Assembly (NCBI GenBank): GCA_047615875.1
Contig: JBLHGU010000099.1
Location: 1-18,640 of the forward strand
Source of the DNA: JBLHGU01 sp047615875
GTDB taxonomy: Bacteria; Pseudomonadota; Gammaproteobacteria; Arenicellales; CAJQKF01
Direction of reading: 5' to 3'
DNA length: 18,640 nt
Below the pieces are notes generated by a model. The model did no database searches and was not told where the DNA came from. It saw nothing but the letters and a program-made list of their open reading frames with translations. The position numbers and the translations under genes are program-made. Shown in pieces: positions 1 through 7,307 of this stretch. Position 1 is the stretch's first letter, and every line of letters begins with the position of its first letter.

Positions 1-195
1 GATGATTTTGCCAGGTCAGCAGTAGATGCTGGATGGGCAACAAAACACCCGTGGGCTGATAAACGTCCAGGCTGGAGCGGTTTTGTTATGATTTATTCTG
101 TGCAACTAGAAGAAGAGCTAGACGTGATATTTCAACTTGTTCTTGCCTCTTACAATTTTGTTACTGGAAAAAGCATTACGGCCACGGACAATTAG
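1..195 (+). CDS. C-terminal fragment of a DUF5519/luciferase-domain-like protein
   Basis: The window opens inside a reading frame that runs for 64 codons and stops at TAG 193-195; its start lies upstream of the window. The visible part reads as a compact domain end: a Trp/His-rich stretch (GWATKHPWADKRPGWSG), then a hydrophobic strand VMIYSV, then an acidic helix (LEEELDVIFQLVLASYNF) ending in TG. From memory this arrangement (HP..., a Val-Met-Ile-Tyr strand, a helix with E-E-E-L and a closing A-S-Y) resembles the small luciferase-domain/DUF5519 proteins, whose biochemical role is not established. It lies 45 bases before the next gene on the same strand, so the two could be co-transcribed. 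The frame is supported by lack of stops and protein-like composition; the family name is tentative. Confidence 0.55.
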   Translation, partial: DDFARSAVDAGWATKHPWADKRPGWSGFVMIYSVQLEEELDVIFQLVLASYNFVTGKSITATDN

Positions 196-240
196 AGGAT
201 ACAGGCTATTGTTCTCTGTGGTTATCTAAAGAGTGTTTCG

Positions 241-849
241 ATGAAACGTTTTCTTAATCACCCATGGCTCTTCTGGTTAATTCTTGCCTTGTCTTCAATG
301 CCAGCGATGCTTGTTCTGGGACAGGGGGGTGATGCGGAAAAACTGCTTCATCTTTCTGGCGAGTTTGCAGCAAGATTCATGATCATTGCCATGATGTTGA
401 CGCCTTTATTACTGTTGTGCAGAAGTATGAACTGGAGAACGGGCTGGGTGCTGTATTTAATTAAACGCCGCCGCCCTTTAGGTGTTGCTGCATTTAGTTA
501 TGGGTTGTTACACACTATTTTGTATGTTCTTGATGTAAGGGTATTACAGGATATGCTTGCCGAATTCTGGGCGTTGGGGATCTGGACTGGCTGGCTAGCA
601 TTTGTCATATTTATTCCGTTAGCGTTAACTAGTAATCAAACGAGTGTAGGATTGTTGGGCCGCAGGTGGAAGTCATTGCATCGCTGGGTGTACCTGGCTG
701 CAGTTTTAACACTAATTCATTGGATATTTGTACACAATAACCTGGGCCCGGCGCTAGTGAATTTTGTACCGCTTGCGCTATTGGAGGTCTATCGCATTGT
801 GTTTTTACTTAATCGCCGTAAACAAAAATCGGAGACATTAAACCCATGA
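241..849 (+). CDS. MsrQ/ferric-reductase-like heme-binding integral membrane protein
   Basis: This is a 202-residue protein with about five or six hydrophobic helices and a Lys/Arg-rich cytoplasmic tail. It matches the ferric-reductase-like transmembrane family that includes MsrQ, the quinol-oxidising heme b subunit that delivers electrons to periplasmic MsrP. The motif R-R-R-P-L-G-x-x-A-F-x-Y-x-x-L-H (residues 76-91) is typical, and likely heme-ligand histidines are His91, His147 (KSLHRWVY) and His160 (TLIHWIF). An AAAGAG sequence about eight bases before the ATG is a reasonable ribosome site. The stop overlaps the next gene by four bases (ATGA), so the PepSY-like protein is translationally coupled. 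No msrP gene adjoins it, so true MsrQ function is not shown; it could be a general transmembrane electron carrier or a metal reductase. Confidence 0.8.
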   Translation: MKRFLNHPWLFWLILALSSMPAMLVLGQGGDAEKLLHLSGEFAARFMIIAMMLTPLLLLCRSMNWRTGWVLYLIKRRRPLGVAAFSYGLLHTILYVLDVRVLQDMLAEFWALGIWTGWLAFVIFIPLALTSNQTSVGLLGRRWKSLHRWVYLAAVLTLIHWIFVHNNLGPALVNFVPLALLEVYRIVFLLNRRKQKSETLNP

Positions 850-1151
850 TTAAATATAAATTCGTACCTTTGTTATTCTTTGTAGCAACTATTCTTGCTA
901 CGCAATCTCATGCTACTGGACGAATGACCTGTGACTCTGGAGATAGAGTCAACTGGAAAAGTGAAACCGAGCTTATCGAGAAAATCACAGCGGATGGATG
1001 GACAGTTCGAAAAGTAAAAGAAGACGGTGGTTGTTACGAAGTCTATGGTCGAGATCCTCAAGATCGACGCGTCGAGGCATATTTTGACCCACTAACACTA
1101 GAGACCTTGTTGATTTCCCGTCGAGGCGAAATATTGTATAAGAAGGAATAG
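846..1151 (+). CDS. Secreted PepSY-like small protein
   Basis: This is a 101-residue protein with a Lys-containing N-terminus and a hydrophobic stretch to about residue 20 ending in SHA-TG, a probable Sec signal peptide with cleavage near residue 23. The mature part has the PepSY_2-like order: a W-x-S helix start (W37), a helix (ELIEKITADGW), strand TVRKVKEDGGCYEVYG, then VEAYFDPLTLETLLISRRGE. Cys29 and Cys63 are the only cysteines and could form a periplasmic disulfide. PepSY domains are thought to modulate partner enzymes or bind in the periplasm, and small PepSY proteins often sit next to ferric-reductase-like or cytochrome b membrane proteins. Here the start overlaps the upstream stop (ATGA 846-849), so the two products probably act together. 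Confidence 0.75.
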   Translation: MIKYKFVPLLFFVATILATQSHATGRMTCDSGDRVNWKSETELIEKITADGWTVRKVKEDGGCYEVYGRDPQDRRVEAYFDPLTLETLLISRRGEILYKKE

Positions 1152-1279
1152 CTTGCGAAGAGGTAAGCAATGTAACTGAAGAATTAACTAGGTTGATCTG
1201 TTGCTGCGCAGACGGATCTATCAAACTATTTAAAAGACCATTTGTGATAATGCATGTGCAAGCGTGCTGCGAAAATGCC

Positions 1280-1714
1280 TCAACGAATTATCCCCGTTTG
1301 CCTCATTCGAAGGGCATACATTAAAAACGAAACCGTACTAACGATCACAAGCGCTTCAAAATAAAAAGCAGCCTCCCCAAGTGCCTTTTCCGCATTTTTT
1401 ATAACAAAGTTATATATGGAGTTTACAAATATAAAAATCAGTGCAGCTATTAACGCATTGACTGCAAATCGGCTTTTACGCAGAAGCAATATACCGCCGG
1501 TTATACCTGAAAATTCCGCACCACCCCATGCAATTATCGCCCACCAAGGCATAGCATCATAAAAGGCATGCATCTCCTTTGAAAAGTAGGCGGTGTATGT
1601 CGTCTCCCGTAGGATGGTTGATGAAAAGTCGTACAGTCCAATGAGATACCACAATATTCCTAGTACGCCTACCCCCCATAAATGCCACGGTGTCCTCAGT
1701 GTTGGGTTAGTCAT
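1280..1714 (-). CDS. Conserved hypothetical four-helix membrane protein
   Basis: This is a 144-residue protein with four predicted membrane helices (about residues 13-32, 52-77, 82-103 and 113-133). The opening W-H-L-W-x-V-G-V-L-x-x-L-W motif, followed by a loop with a Tyr-Phe-x-x-E-x-x-x-F-Y motif and P-W-W-A, recalls a family of small inner-membrane proteins of about 140-150 residues that I know only as uncharacterised. A Gly-rich third segment followed by LLLRKSRFAV is also shared with that family. No catalytic residues are apparent. It is transcribed towards the PepSY gene and away from the methyltransferase gene. The ribosome site before the ATG at 1714 is weak (GAAAG), so the start is only moderately certain. 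Confidence 0.7.
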   Translation of the reverse strand: MTNPTLRTPWHLWGVGVLGILWYLIGLYDFSSTILRETTYTAYFSKEMHAFYDAMPWWAIIAWGGAEFSGITGGILLLRKSRFAVNALIAALIFIFVNSIYNFVIKNAEKALGEAAFYFEALVIVSTVSFLMYALRMRQTGIIR

Positions 1715-1843
1715 GCAATACTTTCAAGGTAGAAATGACCCTGCCGAGTATACGGAGGCAGAAGATAATTTCAACAATGGTAGTTTTCAGTCTACTTGTT
1801 CTTAGTTGATTCATTTTTGAACCAGTGAAGCATAAGCAGGCCT

Positions 1844-1852
1844 TGTGGATAA
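1844..1852 (+). other. Perfect match to the DnaA-box consensus
   Basis: The nonamer TGTGGATAA (reverse complement TTATCCACA) equals the strongest E. coli DnaA box. It lies in the 227-base region between divergent genes, upstream of the candidate promoter of the methyltransferase. It is alone: I saw no cluster of boxes, no AT-rich unwinding region and no dnaA/dnaN neighbours, so an origin is not supported. By chance about 0.14 such matches are expected in a window of this size counting both strands. Confidence 0.3.
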
Positions 1853-1860
1853 CTAGTCTG

Positions 1861-1889
1861 TTCTTGCCCATCTCGCCTGGTTGTATAAT
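1861..1889 (+). promoter_or_regulatory. Candidate sigma-70 promoter for the methyltransferase gene
   Basis: TTCTTG (1861-1866) and a perfect TATAAT (1884-1889) are separated by 17 bases, which is the preferred spacing. The -35 box is poor but the -10 box is ideal. Transcription would begin near 1896, giving a leader of about 45 bases before the ATG at 1942. Confidence 0.5.
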
Positions 1890-1941
1890 GGATGCTAAAG
1901 TTAGTTTTAGTTTCACACATTATGGTCAGCGGTAAAAAGAT

Positions 1942-2718
1942 ATGCAGGACTCTGAAAAAGTAGAATATGACATTGCTGGAATGGCAATGCTTGAATTGAT
2001 CTGGGGTAAAGGCTTTATTGCCCCGGGTGGAGAAGGTAATGTAGGCCGGATAGTTGAAGGTATCGATCTCGCCGGAAAACGGGTGCTTGAGCTTGGATCG
2101 GGCATTGGTGGGGGTGCGATGGTACTGGGGCAAAAATACGGCGCGAAGGTCATTGGGCTAGAAATTGAGGGGCACCTGGTGGCACATGCAACCGTGGCTG
2201 CTGAAGAGGCTGGGTTATCTGAGCAGGTAGAGTTCAGGCAGGTATCTCCTGGTGAGTTTCCCGTTGCGGATAATAGTATTGATTACTTTTATACCAGCGG
2301 TGTATTAATACATTTTTCAGATAAGCTGATGGCATTTTCCGAGGCTTATCGATTACTCAAGCCGGGCGGTATGATCCTCGGTTACGATTGGCTACAAGGA
2401 CCAAGTGCAATGGGTGAAAACTTGCAGGAATGGAAAAAGGCCTCTGGCCTAACAGTTTTTCCTGAACCCCTTGAGTCCTATGCAGATAAAATGAGTAAAG
2501 CAGGATTTAAAGATATTAGCTCCGATGACGCCAGTGACTGGTACTTACAGCGCGCTCGTGAAGAGTATGCAGAAATGACTGGACCACTTTTTGATCGAAT
2601 AAAAGAGCTGGGAAGTGCCGAGTTGCGAGATGTTTTTATCGAAGAGTGGCGCACGATGCTGAATGCATTAAAAAGCAATGAACTGGGCTCCGGCTATTTT
2701 CGCGGGCGTAAGCCATAA
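1942..2718 (+). CDS. Class I SAM-dependent methyltransferase, phosphoethanolamine/betaine-type
   Basis: This is a 258-residue Rossmann-fold methyltransferase. The SAM-binding motif I is VLELGSGIGGG (residues 48-58), Glu74 at the end of strand 2 (IGLEIE) should hold the ribose, and a post-I acidic segment (FPVADNSIDYFYTSGVLIHF, 106-125) follows. The segment GFIAPGGEGNV (24-34) and the C-terminal GSGYFRGRKP are typical of the branch that contains phosphoethanolamine N-methyltransferases and glycine/sarcosine/dimethylglycine methyltransferases. Substrate cannot be fixed from sequence. A role in making or remodelling quaternary amines would fit the betaine-type uptake and oxidation genes downstream in the window, but they are on the other strand more than 1.6 kb away, so linkage is only suggestive. 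The length is normal for a single-domain enzyme. Confidence 0.8.
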   Translation: MQDSEKVEYDIAGMAMLELIWGKGFIAPGGEGNVGRIVEGIDLAGKRVLELGSGIGGGAMVLGQKYGAKVIGLEIEGHLVAHATVAAEEAGLSEQVEFRQVSPGEFPVADNSIDYFYTSGVLIHFSDKLMAFSEAYRLLKPGGMILGYDWLQGPSAMGENLQEWKKASGLTVFPEPLESYADKMSKAGFKDISSDDASDWYLQRAREEYAEMTGPLFDRIKELGSAELRDVFIEEWRTMLNALKSNELGSGYFRGRKP

Positions 2719-2796
2719 CATTCCGACCAGCCAGGATGCCTTGCTAAAAATCTAGCTATTCGTACCGCTCTTTATGGATCAATTAGAGGCACCAAT

Positions 2797-3543
2797 TTAC
2801 CTCAGAAAATTCGCCACTATAGTGTTGAACTCTTCAGTACGTTCCAGGTGCACTATATGGCCAGAATTCGGCGCTATAAATAGTTGTGATCGTGATATTT
2901 TCTTCCACATTTCGATAGATAAGTCTGGATGTGTGGAGCGATCACAATCGCCACAAACGATAAGTGTGGGTGTTTTAACTTCACTCAGTCGATCGCGGGT
3001 TTTCCATTGGTTCCAGGTTTTTACGTGTTGGATAGCTGCTTCCTGATTTGAATTACTACCAGCTTCTTTGGTAAATGGGTACATCGGATCTTGTTTGCCT
3101 CGTCTAAACCACTCACTAGCCAGATTAGCTGCAAATACTTCAATTCCCTCGGATAAGATTCTTTCAATACTATTTTCGTAAGTTTCGAATCTTGCCGGAC
3201 AATAGCCATCAGGAGACCCACCGTAGAGCACCATTTTCTCGAGAAATGCCGGTTGTTGGAGACTAATCTCTAAGGCGATCCAGGCGCCAAGGGAATGCCC
3301 TAGAATTGAGCATTTATCGAGACCAGAAGATTGGATCGTTTTGATAACCATTTGGCTGAGTTTCCCAACCGTCGAAGGAACTGAAATGTCATAGCTCTCG
3401 CCAAAGCCTGGTAAATCAATTGTGGTTATAGAAAAGCTCCTGGTCAGATGTTCTGTTAAAGGTTCAAATATTTTGCTGCTACCAAGAAACCCATGCACCA
3501 AAACTACTTCTGGGCCAGAGCCCCGGCGTTGCCAATAAAGCAT
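2797..3543 (-). CDS. Alpha/beta-fold hydrolase
   Basis: This is a 248-residue alpha/beta hydrolase of the small esterase/C-C hydrolase type. It has the oxyanion-hole motif V-H-G-F-L-G-S (residues 16-22), the nucleophile elbow GHSLG with Ser84, a probable acid Asp201 in VCGDCDRST and the base His229 in NSGHIVHLE, so the catalytic triad is complete. A variable helical cap spans about residues 115-185. No signal peptide is visible, so it is probably cytoplasmic. The substrate is unknown. It is divergent from the broken DJ-1/PfpI gene (140 bases between starts) and converges on the methyltransferase gene with a 78-base gap that holds no clear terminator. Confidence 0.88.
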   Translation of the reverse strand: MLYWQRRGSGPEVVLVHGFLGSSKIFEPLTEHLTRSFSITTIDLPGFGESYDISVPSTVGKLSQMVIKTIQSSGLDKCSILGHSLGAWIALEISLQQPAFLEKMVLYGGSPDGYCPARFETYENSIERILSEGIEVFAANLASEWFRRGKQDPMYPFTKEAGSNSNQEAAIQHVKTWNQWKTRDRLSEVKTPTLIVCGDCDRSTHPDLSIEMWKKISRSQLFIAPNSGHIVHLERTEEFNTIVANFLR

Positions 3544-3683
3544 AAACTTGCCTCAGGTTATATTGCGGTTTGGAGCGCTGTTACTACAGCCGTCCAGTGA
3601 ATAAAAAGCATCAAGGATGAAACGGAAAGCATACTACTTGTTATGCTAGCATTTATCACCGAAACTATTTTAGATACTCAAAT

Positions 3684-4298
3684 ATGAACATTGCAATACT
3701 GACTTTCGAAGGATTTAATGAACTGGATTCCTTCATGGCCCTGGGTATCTTAAATCGAATGAAAGGTTCTGGCTACAACGTTCAAATCACATGTCCCACA
3801 GGGCAAGTAACCTCCATGAATGGCGTTATCGTTAAAGCTCAACAACAACTAGAATTTGCAAATACAGCGGATGTGGTTCTATTTGGTAGTGGAATGCTTA
3901 CGCGTGACATAGGTAACGATTCCTCAATGCTCAGTAGACTGCAGTTAGGTAGTAGCAGGTAACTAATATGCGCTCAGTGTTCAGGCACGTTTTTGTTGGC
4001 CAAACTAGGATTGCTTGGTAACGTGCCAGCCTGCACTGATCTAACATCTAAACCATGGGTAATTGAGGCGGGTGTTGAAATTCTGAATCAGCCTTTTGCC
4101 GCAACTGGCAATGTAGCAACCGCCGGGGGCTGCTTAGCTTCGCAATATTTGGCTACCTGGATAATCGCAAAAATATCAGGACGAGAATCAGCCGAGTCAG
4201 CGATTCATTATGTTGCGCCGGTTGGAGAAAAAGACTCTACAGTTGAGCGCAATCTATCAGTGGTAATGCCCTATGTTCTTGATGAAGAAGCGACCTGA
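3684..4298 (+). pseudogene. DJ-1/PfpI family gene interrupted by an in-frame TAA
   Basis: The two open segments 3684-3962 and 3963-4298 are in the same frame and together spell one DJ-1/PfpI-type protein of about 204 residues. The first part starts MNIAILTFEGFNELD with the conserved acidic residue near Glu13. At codon 93 (3960-3962) the sequence is TAA between S-S-R and L-I-C-A-Q-C-S-G-T-F-L-L-A-K-L-G. In relatives this position is commonly Gln (CAA), so one C-to-T change explains the stop. The nucleophile Cys99 (AQCSG elbow, codon 3978-3980) and the remaining fold, including GNVATAGGCLASQYLA, lie after the stop, so the short product would be inactive. There is no indel and the downstream part stays intact, so the lesion is recent, suppressed, or a sequence error. 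A TTG at 3993 could restart translation but would omit the nucleophile. Confidence 0.85.
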
Positions 4299-4339
4299 AA
4301 GTTAGCGTGAAGAAAGGGTTCATTTAAGCGCTTTGTTTT

Positions 4340-5617
4340 TTACCTGGCCAATTGATAGGGAATATAAAGTGCCAGGTCCGGCCAAAACCACAGCAAAACG
4401 GCAGTCAGCAGCATAATTCCGGCGAAAGGTAGAGCGCCTTTTGAGACTTCCTGCAGAGTGGATTTTCCGATAGCCTGTATGATAAATAAATTCATCCCAA
4501 CAGGCGGGGTGATCAAAGCTGTTTCTATCAATACGACGAAAAAGATGCCAAACCAGATTGGATCAATGCCGATATTAAAAACCGCCGGCAATAGAACTGG
4601 CACCATGATTAGAAGCATGGAAAGACTTTCCAGAAAAAATCCCATCAACAAAAGAATGCCGCCAATAGCGAGAATAAATAGCCCCGCTGTAGAAATATGT
4701 TGCACCAAATACTCGCTGATAGATTGTGGAATCAGGTAAAGCGTGATGGCGTAGGAAAATACTTTTGCCGCTGCGACGATGATTAGAATCATGACGCTAG
4801 TTGTGAGCGAGGACTCAACCGCCTGCCTTAACTTCTGCCAGGACATGCGCCCCATGGCGAAGGTTAGGATCAACGCTAATACAAATCCCAGACCGGCGCT
4901 TTCAGACGGTGTGGCGATGCCTGCATAAATTGAGCCGATGATAGACGCCGCTAACAGTAGGGTCGGCAAAGCCAGTAAGGATGCCCGCCCACGTTCTGAC
5001 CAACTTGCGGGTTCAAGAGGCTGAAAGGCACCCGTGAATTTCGAGTAAACGATGCTGTAGATAATAAAAACTGAAGCCAGGAATAAGCCGGGACCGATAC
5101 CGGCAAGAAATAAAGTGGGTATCGATGTTTCTGAAATTACACCGTACAAGATCAAGGGTATGGATGGTGGAATCAAAATGCCCAGAGTTCCACCTGCCGC
5201 GAGTAAACCTAACACGAACGGCCGGTTATATCCTCTGCGGGTCATTTCTGGTATGGCAACGGTTCCTATAGTGGCGGCTGTGGCTACGGATGAGCCAGAA
5301 ATTGCTGAGAACAGTGTGCAAGACATGATGGTTGCAACACCCAGGCCGCCAGGCCAGTGACCGACCCAGCTCTGTACAGCAGCGTAGAGGTCTCGCCCAA
5401 CACCACCTTTAAGAAGGACATTGGACATCAATAAAAACATGGGAACAGCAAGTAATTCGAAACTGTCCATGGAACCATGCAATCGTTGCGGAACCGCCAC
5501 CAATGGTAGTCCTTTCACAGCCAGAAGGATAACGCCTAACCCACCCAGGGCTATGGCAACTGGTGTACGCAAAATCAGCAACCCGAGTAGAGCGGCGAGA
5601 ATCAGCACGGCCTCCAT
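4340..5617 (-). CDS. dctM: TRAP transporter large permease subunit
   Basis: This is a 425-residue, very hydrophobic protein with about twelve membrane segments, the usual size for the DctM subunit that carries solute together with cations across the inner membrane. Diagnostic motifs are SFELLAVPMFLLMSN (52-66), SAISGSSVATAATIG (104-118), the hairpin GILIPPSIPLILYG (146-159) and ITPPVGMNLFI near residue 375. Its ATG shares one base with the stop of dctQ (TAATG at 5615-5619), so translation is coupled. It is the last gene of a dctP-dctQ-dctM unit. The membrane subunits do not reveal the substrate; the adjacent Rieske oxygenase and betaine-type ABC genes suggest an organic cation or zwitterion, whereas classical TRAP substrates are carboxylates, which betaines also are. 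Confidence 0.95.
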   Translation of the reverse strand: MEAVLILAALLGLLILRTPVAIALGGLGVILLAVKGLPLVAVPQRLHGSMDSFELLAVPMFLLMSNVLLKGGVGRDLYAAVQSWVGHWPGGLGVATIMSCTLFSAISGSSVATAATIGTVAIPEMTRRGYNRPFVLGLLAAGGTLGILIPPSIPLILYGVISETSIPTLFLAGIGPGLFLASVFIIYSIVYSKFTGAFQPLEPASWSERGRASLLALPTLLLAASIIGSIYAGIATPSESAGLGFVLALILTFAMGRMSWQKLRQAVESSLTTSVMILIIVAAAKVFSYAITLYLIPQSISEYLVQHISTAGLFILAIGGILLLMGFFLESLSMLLIMVPVLLPAVFNIGIDPIWFGIFFVVLIETALITPPVGMNLFIIQAIGKSTLQEVSKGALPFAGIMLLTAVLLWFWPDLALYIPYQLAR

Positions 5618-6144
5618 TACGGCGTCACATCTTTACTAACGTTAGGGAGCGGATTGACTACCCATAGTCTCGCCAGTTGCGCTAACCCCTGCAAAAATAA
5701 CAGTCCACAACCGAACCACACTGGTGCATGGGTCAGCCATTTTGGTGGAGCCAAATAGGTATCTGTGGTGTGTCCGGCGAGTGCCGCCTTCAGCCAGATC
5801 TGAAATCCATAGTAGATAGCAACGCCGGTGAAAAGCATCAGTACAATAATCGCAAAAGTCTCTGCTAGCCGTCGTTCAATAGTGTTGGAATTTCGCAGTA
5901 CAATTTCGATGGTAATCATTTCACGTTGTTTCAACACGAAGGCCGTGCCTAAGAATACCACCCAGATCAGTAGAATTCGGCTTACTTCATCTACCCAGAT
6001 AGTTGGCGAGTTGAACACATACCGCATAACCACCTCAAACGTAATAAAAAATCCAATGGCAAACAAGCTCCAGGCGCATGCTTTTCCCGATAAATCGGTC
6101 ATTGCGTCTACTCCCCGGATATAGGTTTGAATTACATTTTTCAT
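5617..6144 (-). CDS. dctQ: TRAP transporter small permease subunit
   Basis: This is a 175-residue protein with four membrane helices, matching the DctQ family that partners DctM. The signature F-E-V-V-M-R-Y-V-F-N-S-P (36-47) followed by W50-V-D52-E53 and a hydrophobic helix is typical; the next segment with K-Q-R-E-M-I-T-I (72-79) is also characteristic. The stop overlaps the dctM start. No good ribosome site is visible ahead of its ATG. It lies 84 bases after dctP, with a hairpin terminator in the gap, so it probably receives only part of the dctP transcription. Confidence 0.93.
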   Translation of the reverse strand: MKNVIQTYIRGVDAMTDLSGKACAWSLFAIGFFITFEVVMRYVFNSPTIWVDEVSRILLIWVVFLGTAFVLKQREMITIEIVLRNSNTIERRLAETFAIIVLMLFTGVAIYYGFQIWLKAALAGHTTDTYLAPPKWLTHAPVWFGCGLLFLQGLAQLARLWVVNPLPNVSKDVTP

Positions 6145-6171
6145 TGAGTGAATTGTTTATTATGCGCAACC

Positions 6172-6202
6172 AAAAACGGTGCTGAGAAGGGCAGCACCGT
6201 TT
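6172..6202 (-). terminator. Rho-independent terminator or attenuator between dctP and dctQ
   Basis: An 11-base-pair perfect stem (6174-6184 with 6192-6202) encloses a seven-base loop. Read on the minus strand, its 3' arm runs into a run of T (CGTTTTTGG). It sits directly after the dctP stop and before dctQ, where partial termination would give more binding protein than permease, a common arrangement in TRAP operons. Confidence 0.88.
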
Positions 6203-6228
6203 CTAGAAACTTCAACGAGAAGTACAGA

Positions 6229-7218
6229 CTACATCGCAGATTTAACCGCTGCTACAACAGTTGCGCCCGTATCACCAGTCTCTTCAACGAAACGGTCTAT
6301 TACACCCACTGTAGCATTGACCCACGCGGCTCGTTGGCTATCATCCAGTTCAACCACTGTCATCTTGCTTTTCATTTCTTCAACAATCAATAATTCCTCA
6401 GCATAGATTTCATTGCGAAGCTTCATTTCCACTTCAAGTGCCGCTAGATCCACCAGGGCTCTATGTTTGGCAGACAGACTCTGGTAAAAATCGTTGTTCA
6501 TTACAGCAACAAATTCTATGACACTATCGAAGGTCAGAGTCATGTGATCCATTACTTCATAGAGTTTACGAGATTTAACTGCCGATGCTCCGGTCATACC
6601 AACATCCACTGCCCCTTGTTGGTAAGCAAGAAACTGCTTGGAACCCGACATTAGGGTTGGCGCTCCACCTAAAGCCTCCACCGTCCAGCCTTGAACTTTG
6701 CCGTAGGTCCTGACCTTCTTACCACCAAGGTCATCAGGTGTGCTAATGGCAGAGTTATTATTCAGATAAATATTCCGACCAAATGCCTGCCACCACAGCA
6801 CCCGGTTATTGGTTTCTTTGAGTATTGCAGCATCCAACACCGATCGCATTTTTGAGCCAGGCGCCACCGAGGCTCGAATATGAGCTTCATCAGAAAAGAT
6901 AAACGGAATGGAAACCACATCTACAGCAGGTACTGAACCTGCAAAGCGACCCAGGAATGCAGAACCTGCTTCTACAGCTCCGGAACCAACCGCACCAGGT
7001 ACTTCTTTGTCCTTAAACAATTGCGCGGAAGGAAAGAGCTGTACTTGCAATTCACCGCCTGAGTGTTCTTCAACTATGGCGGAAAAGTTATTCCAGTTTT
7101 TCCCCAACGAGTGAGTCTCAGGTAACTGCAGTGTGACTCGAATTGTGGTCTCGGCCATGGCTGACGCGGTCATTGTGAAAGCCAGAAAAGAGACTATACC
7201 CGTGAGTGTTTTATTCAT
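6229..7218 (-). CDS. dctP: TRAP transporter periplasmic substrate-binding protein
   Basis: This is a 329-residue DctP-type binding protein. A signal peptide ends near SAMA-E (residues 19-23). The family core is clear: T-L-Q-L-P-E-T-H-S-L-G (29-39), VVSIPFIFSDEAHIR (101-115), WWQAFGRNIYLN (142-153) and LGGKKVRTYG (164-173). Arg170 corresponds to the arginine that binds the solute carboxylate in most DctP proteins, so the ligand probably carries a carboxylate, as betaines and carnitine do. The double Trp 142-143 and nearby aromatic residues could form part of a cation-binding cage, but this is speculation. The ATG has a good ribosome site (AGAGGA, five bases away). It follows the Rieske gene by 120 bases that hold a candidate promoter and operator. 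Confidence 0.94.
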   Translation of the reverse strand: MNKTLTGIVSFLAFTMTASAMAETTIRVTLQLPETHSLGKNWNNFSAIVEEHSGGELQVQLFPSAQLFKDKEVPGAVGSGAVEAGSAFLGRFAGSVPAVDVVSIPFIFSDEAHIRASVAPGSKMRSVLDAAILKETNNRVLWWQAFGRNIYLNNNSAISTPDDLGGKKVRTYGKVQGWTVEALGGAPTLMSGSKQFLAYQQGAVDVGMTGASAVKSRKLYEVMDHMTLTFDSVIEFVAVMNNDFYQSLSAKHRALVDLAALEVEMKLRNEIYAEELLIVEEMKSKMTVVELDDSQRAAWVNATVGVIDRFVEETGDTGATVVAAVKSAM

Positions 7219-7259
7219 AGCTTCCTCTAGATAGAAAGTGATTTAGAAATTAAATGGGA

Positions 7260-7273
7260 TTGCAGAGATGCAA
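7260..7273 (-). promoter_or_regulatory. Perfect inverted repeat TTGCA-N4-TGCAA in the dctP leader
   Basis: The 14-base sequence TTGCAGAGATGCAA is a perfect 5-4-5 dyad, the kind of site bound by GntR- or LacI-type dimeric repressors. It lies between the candidate dctP -10 box and the dctP start, about 20-35 bases into the predicted transcript. A further half site TTTGCA follows about ten bases away. No regulator gene is adjacent. Confidence 0.4.
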
Positions 7274-7301
7274 CCAATTTGCACTTGGCTCAGCCCGCCT
7301 C

Positions 7302-7307
7302 ATTATA
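7302..7307 (-). promoter_or_regulatory. Candidate -10 box for dctP
   Basis: A perfect TATAAT on the minus strand (ATTATA as given) lies 84 bases upstream of the dctP ATG, in the gap after the Rieske gene. I find no good -35 box at 16-18 bases, so it would need an activator or be weak. It would allow the TRAP genes to be transcribed apart from proV and the oxygenase. Confidence 0.35.

Noticed and set aside
1844..1889. Possible replication origin
   Set aside because: Only one DnaA box is present, with no cluster, AT-rich unwinding element or replication genes.
3960..3962. Programmed read-through or recoding of TAA in the DJ-1 gene
   Set aside because: No stem-loop or known recoding context was seen, and every other TAA in the window ends a gene where expected; a single mutation is simpler. 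Kept only as a question in the findings.
3993..4298. Independent small gene starting at TTG 3993
   Set aside because: It is in frame with, and homologous to, the C-terminal half of the DJ-1 fold, lacks the nucleophile cysteine and has no ribosome site.
4326..4333. AAGCGCTT followed by a T-rich stretch as a terminator between the DJ-1 gene and dctM
   Set aside because: The palindrome has no loop and its stem would be too short to form a terminator hairpin.
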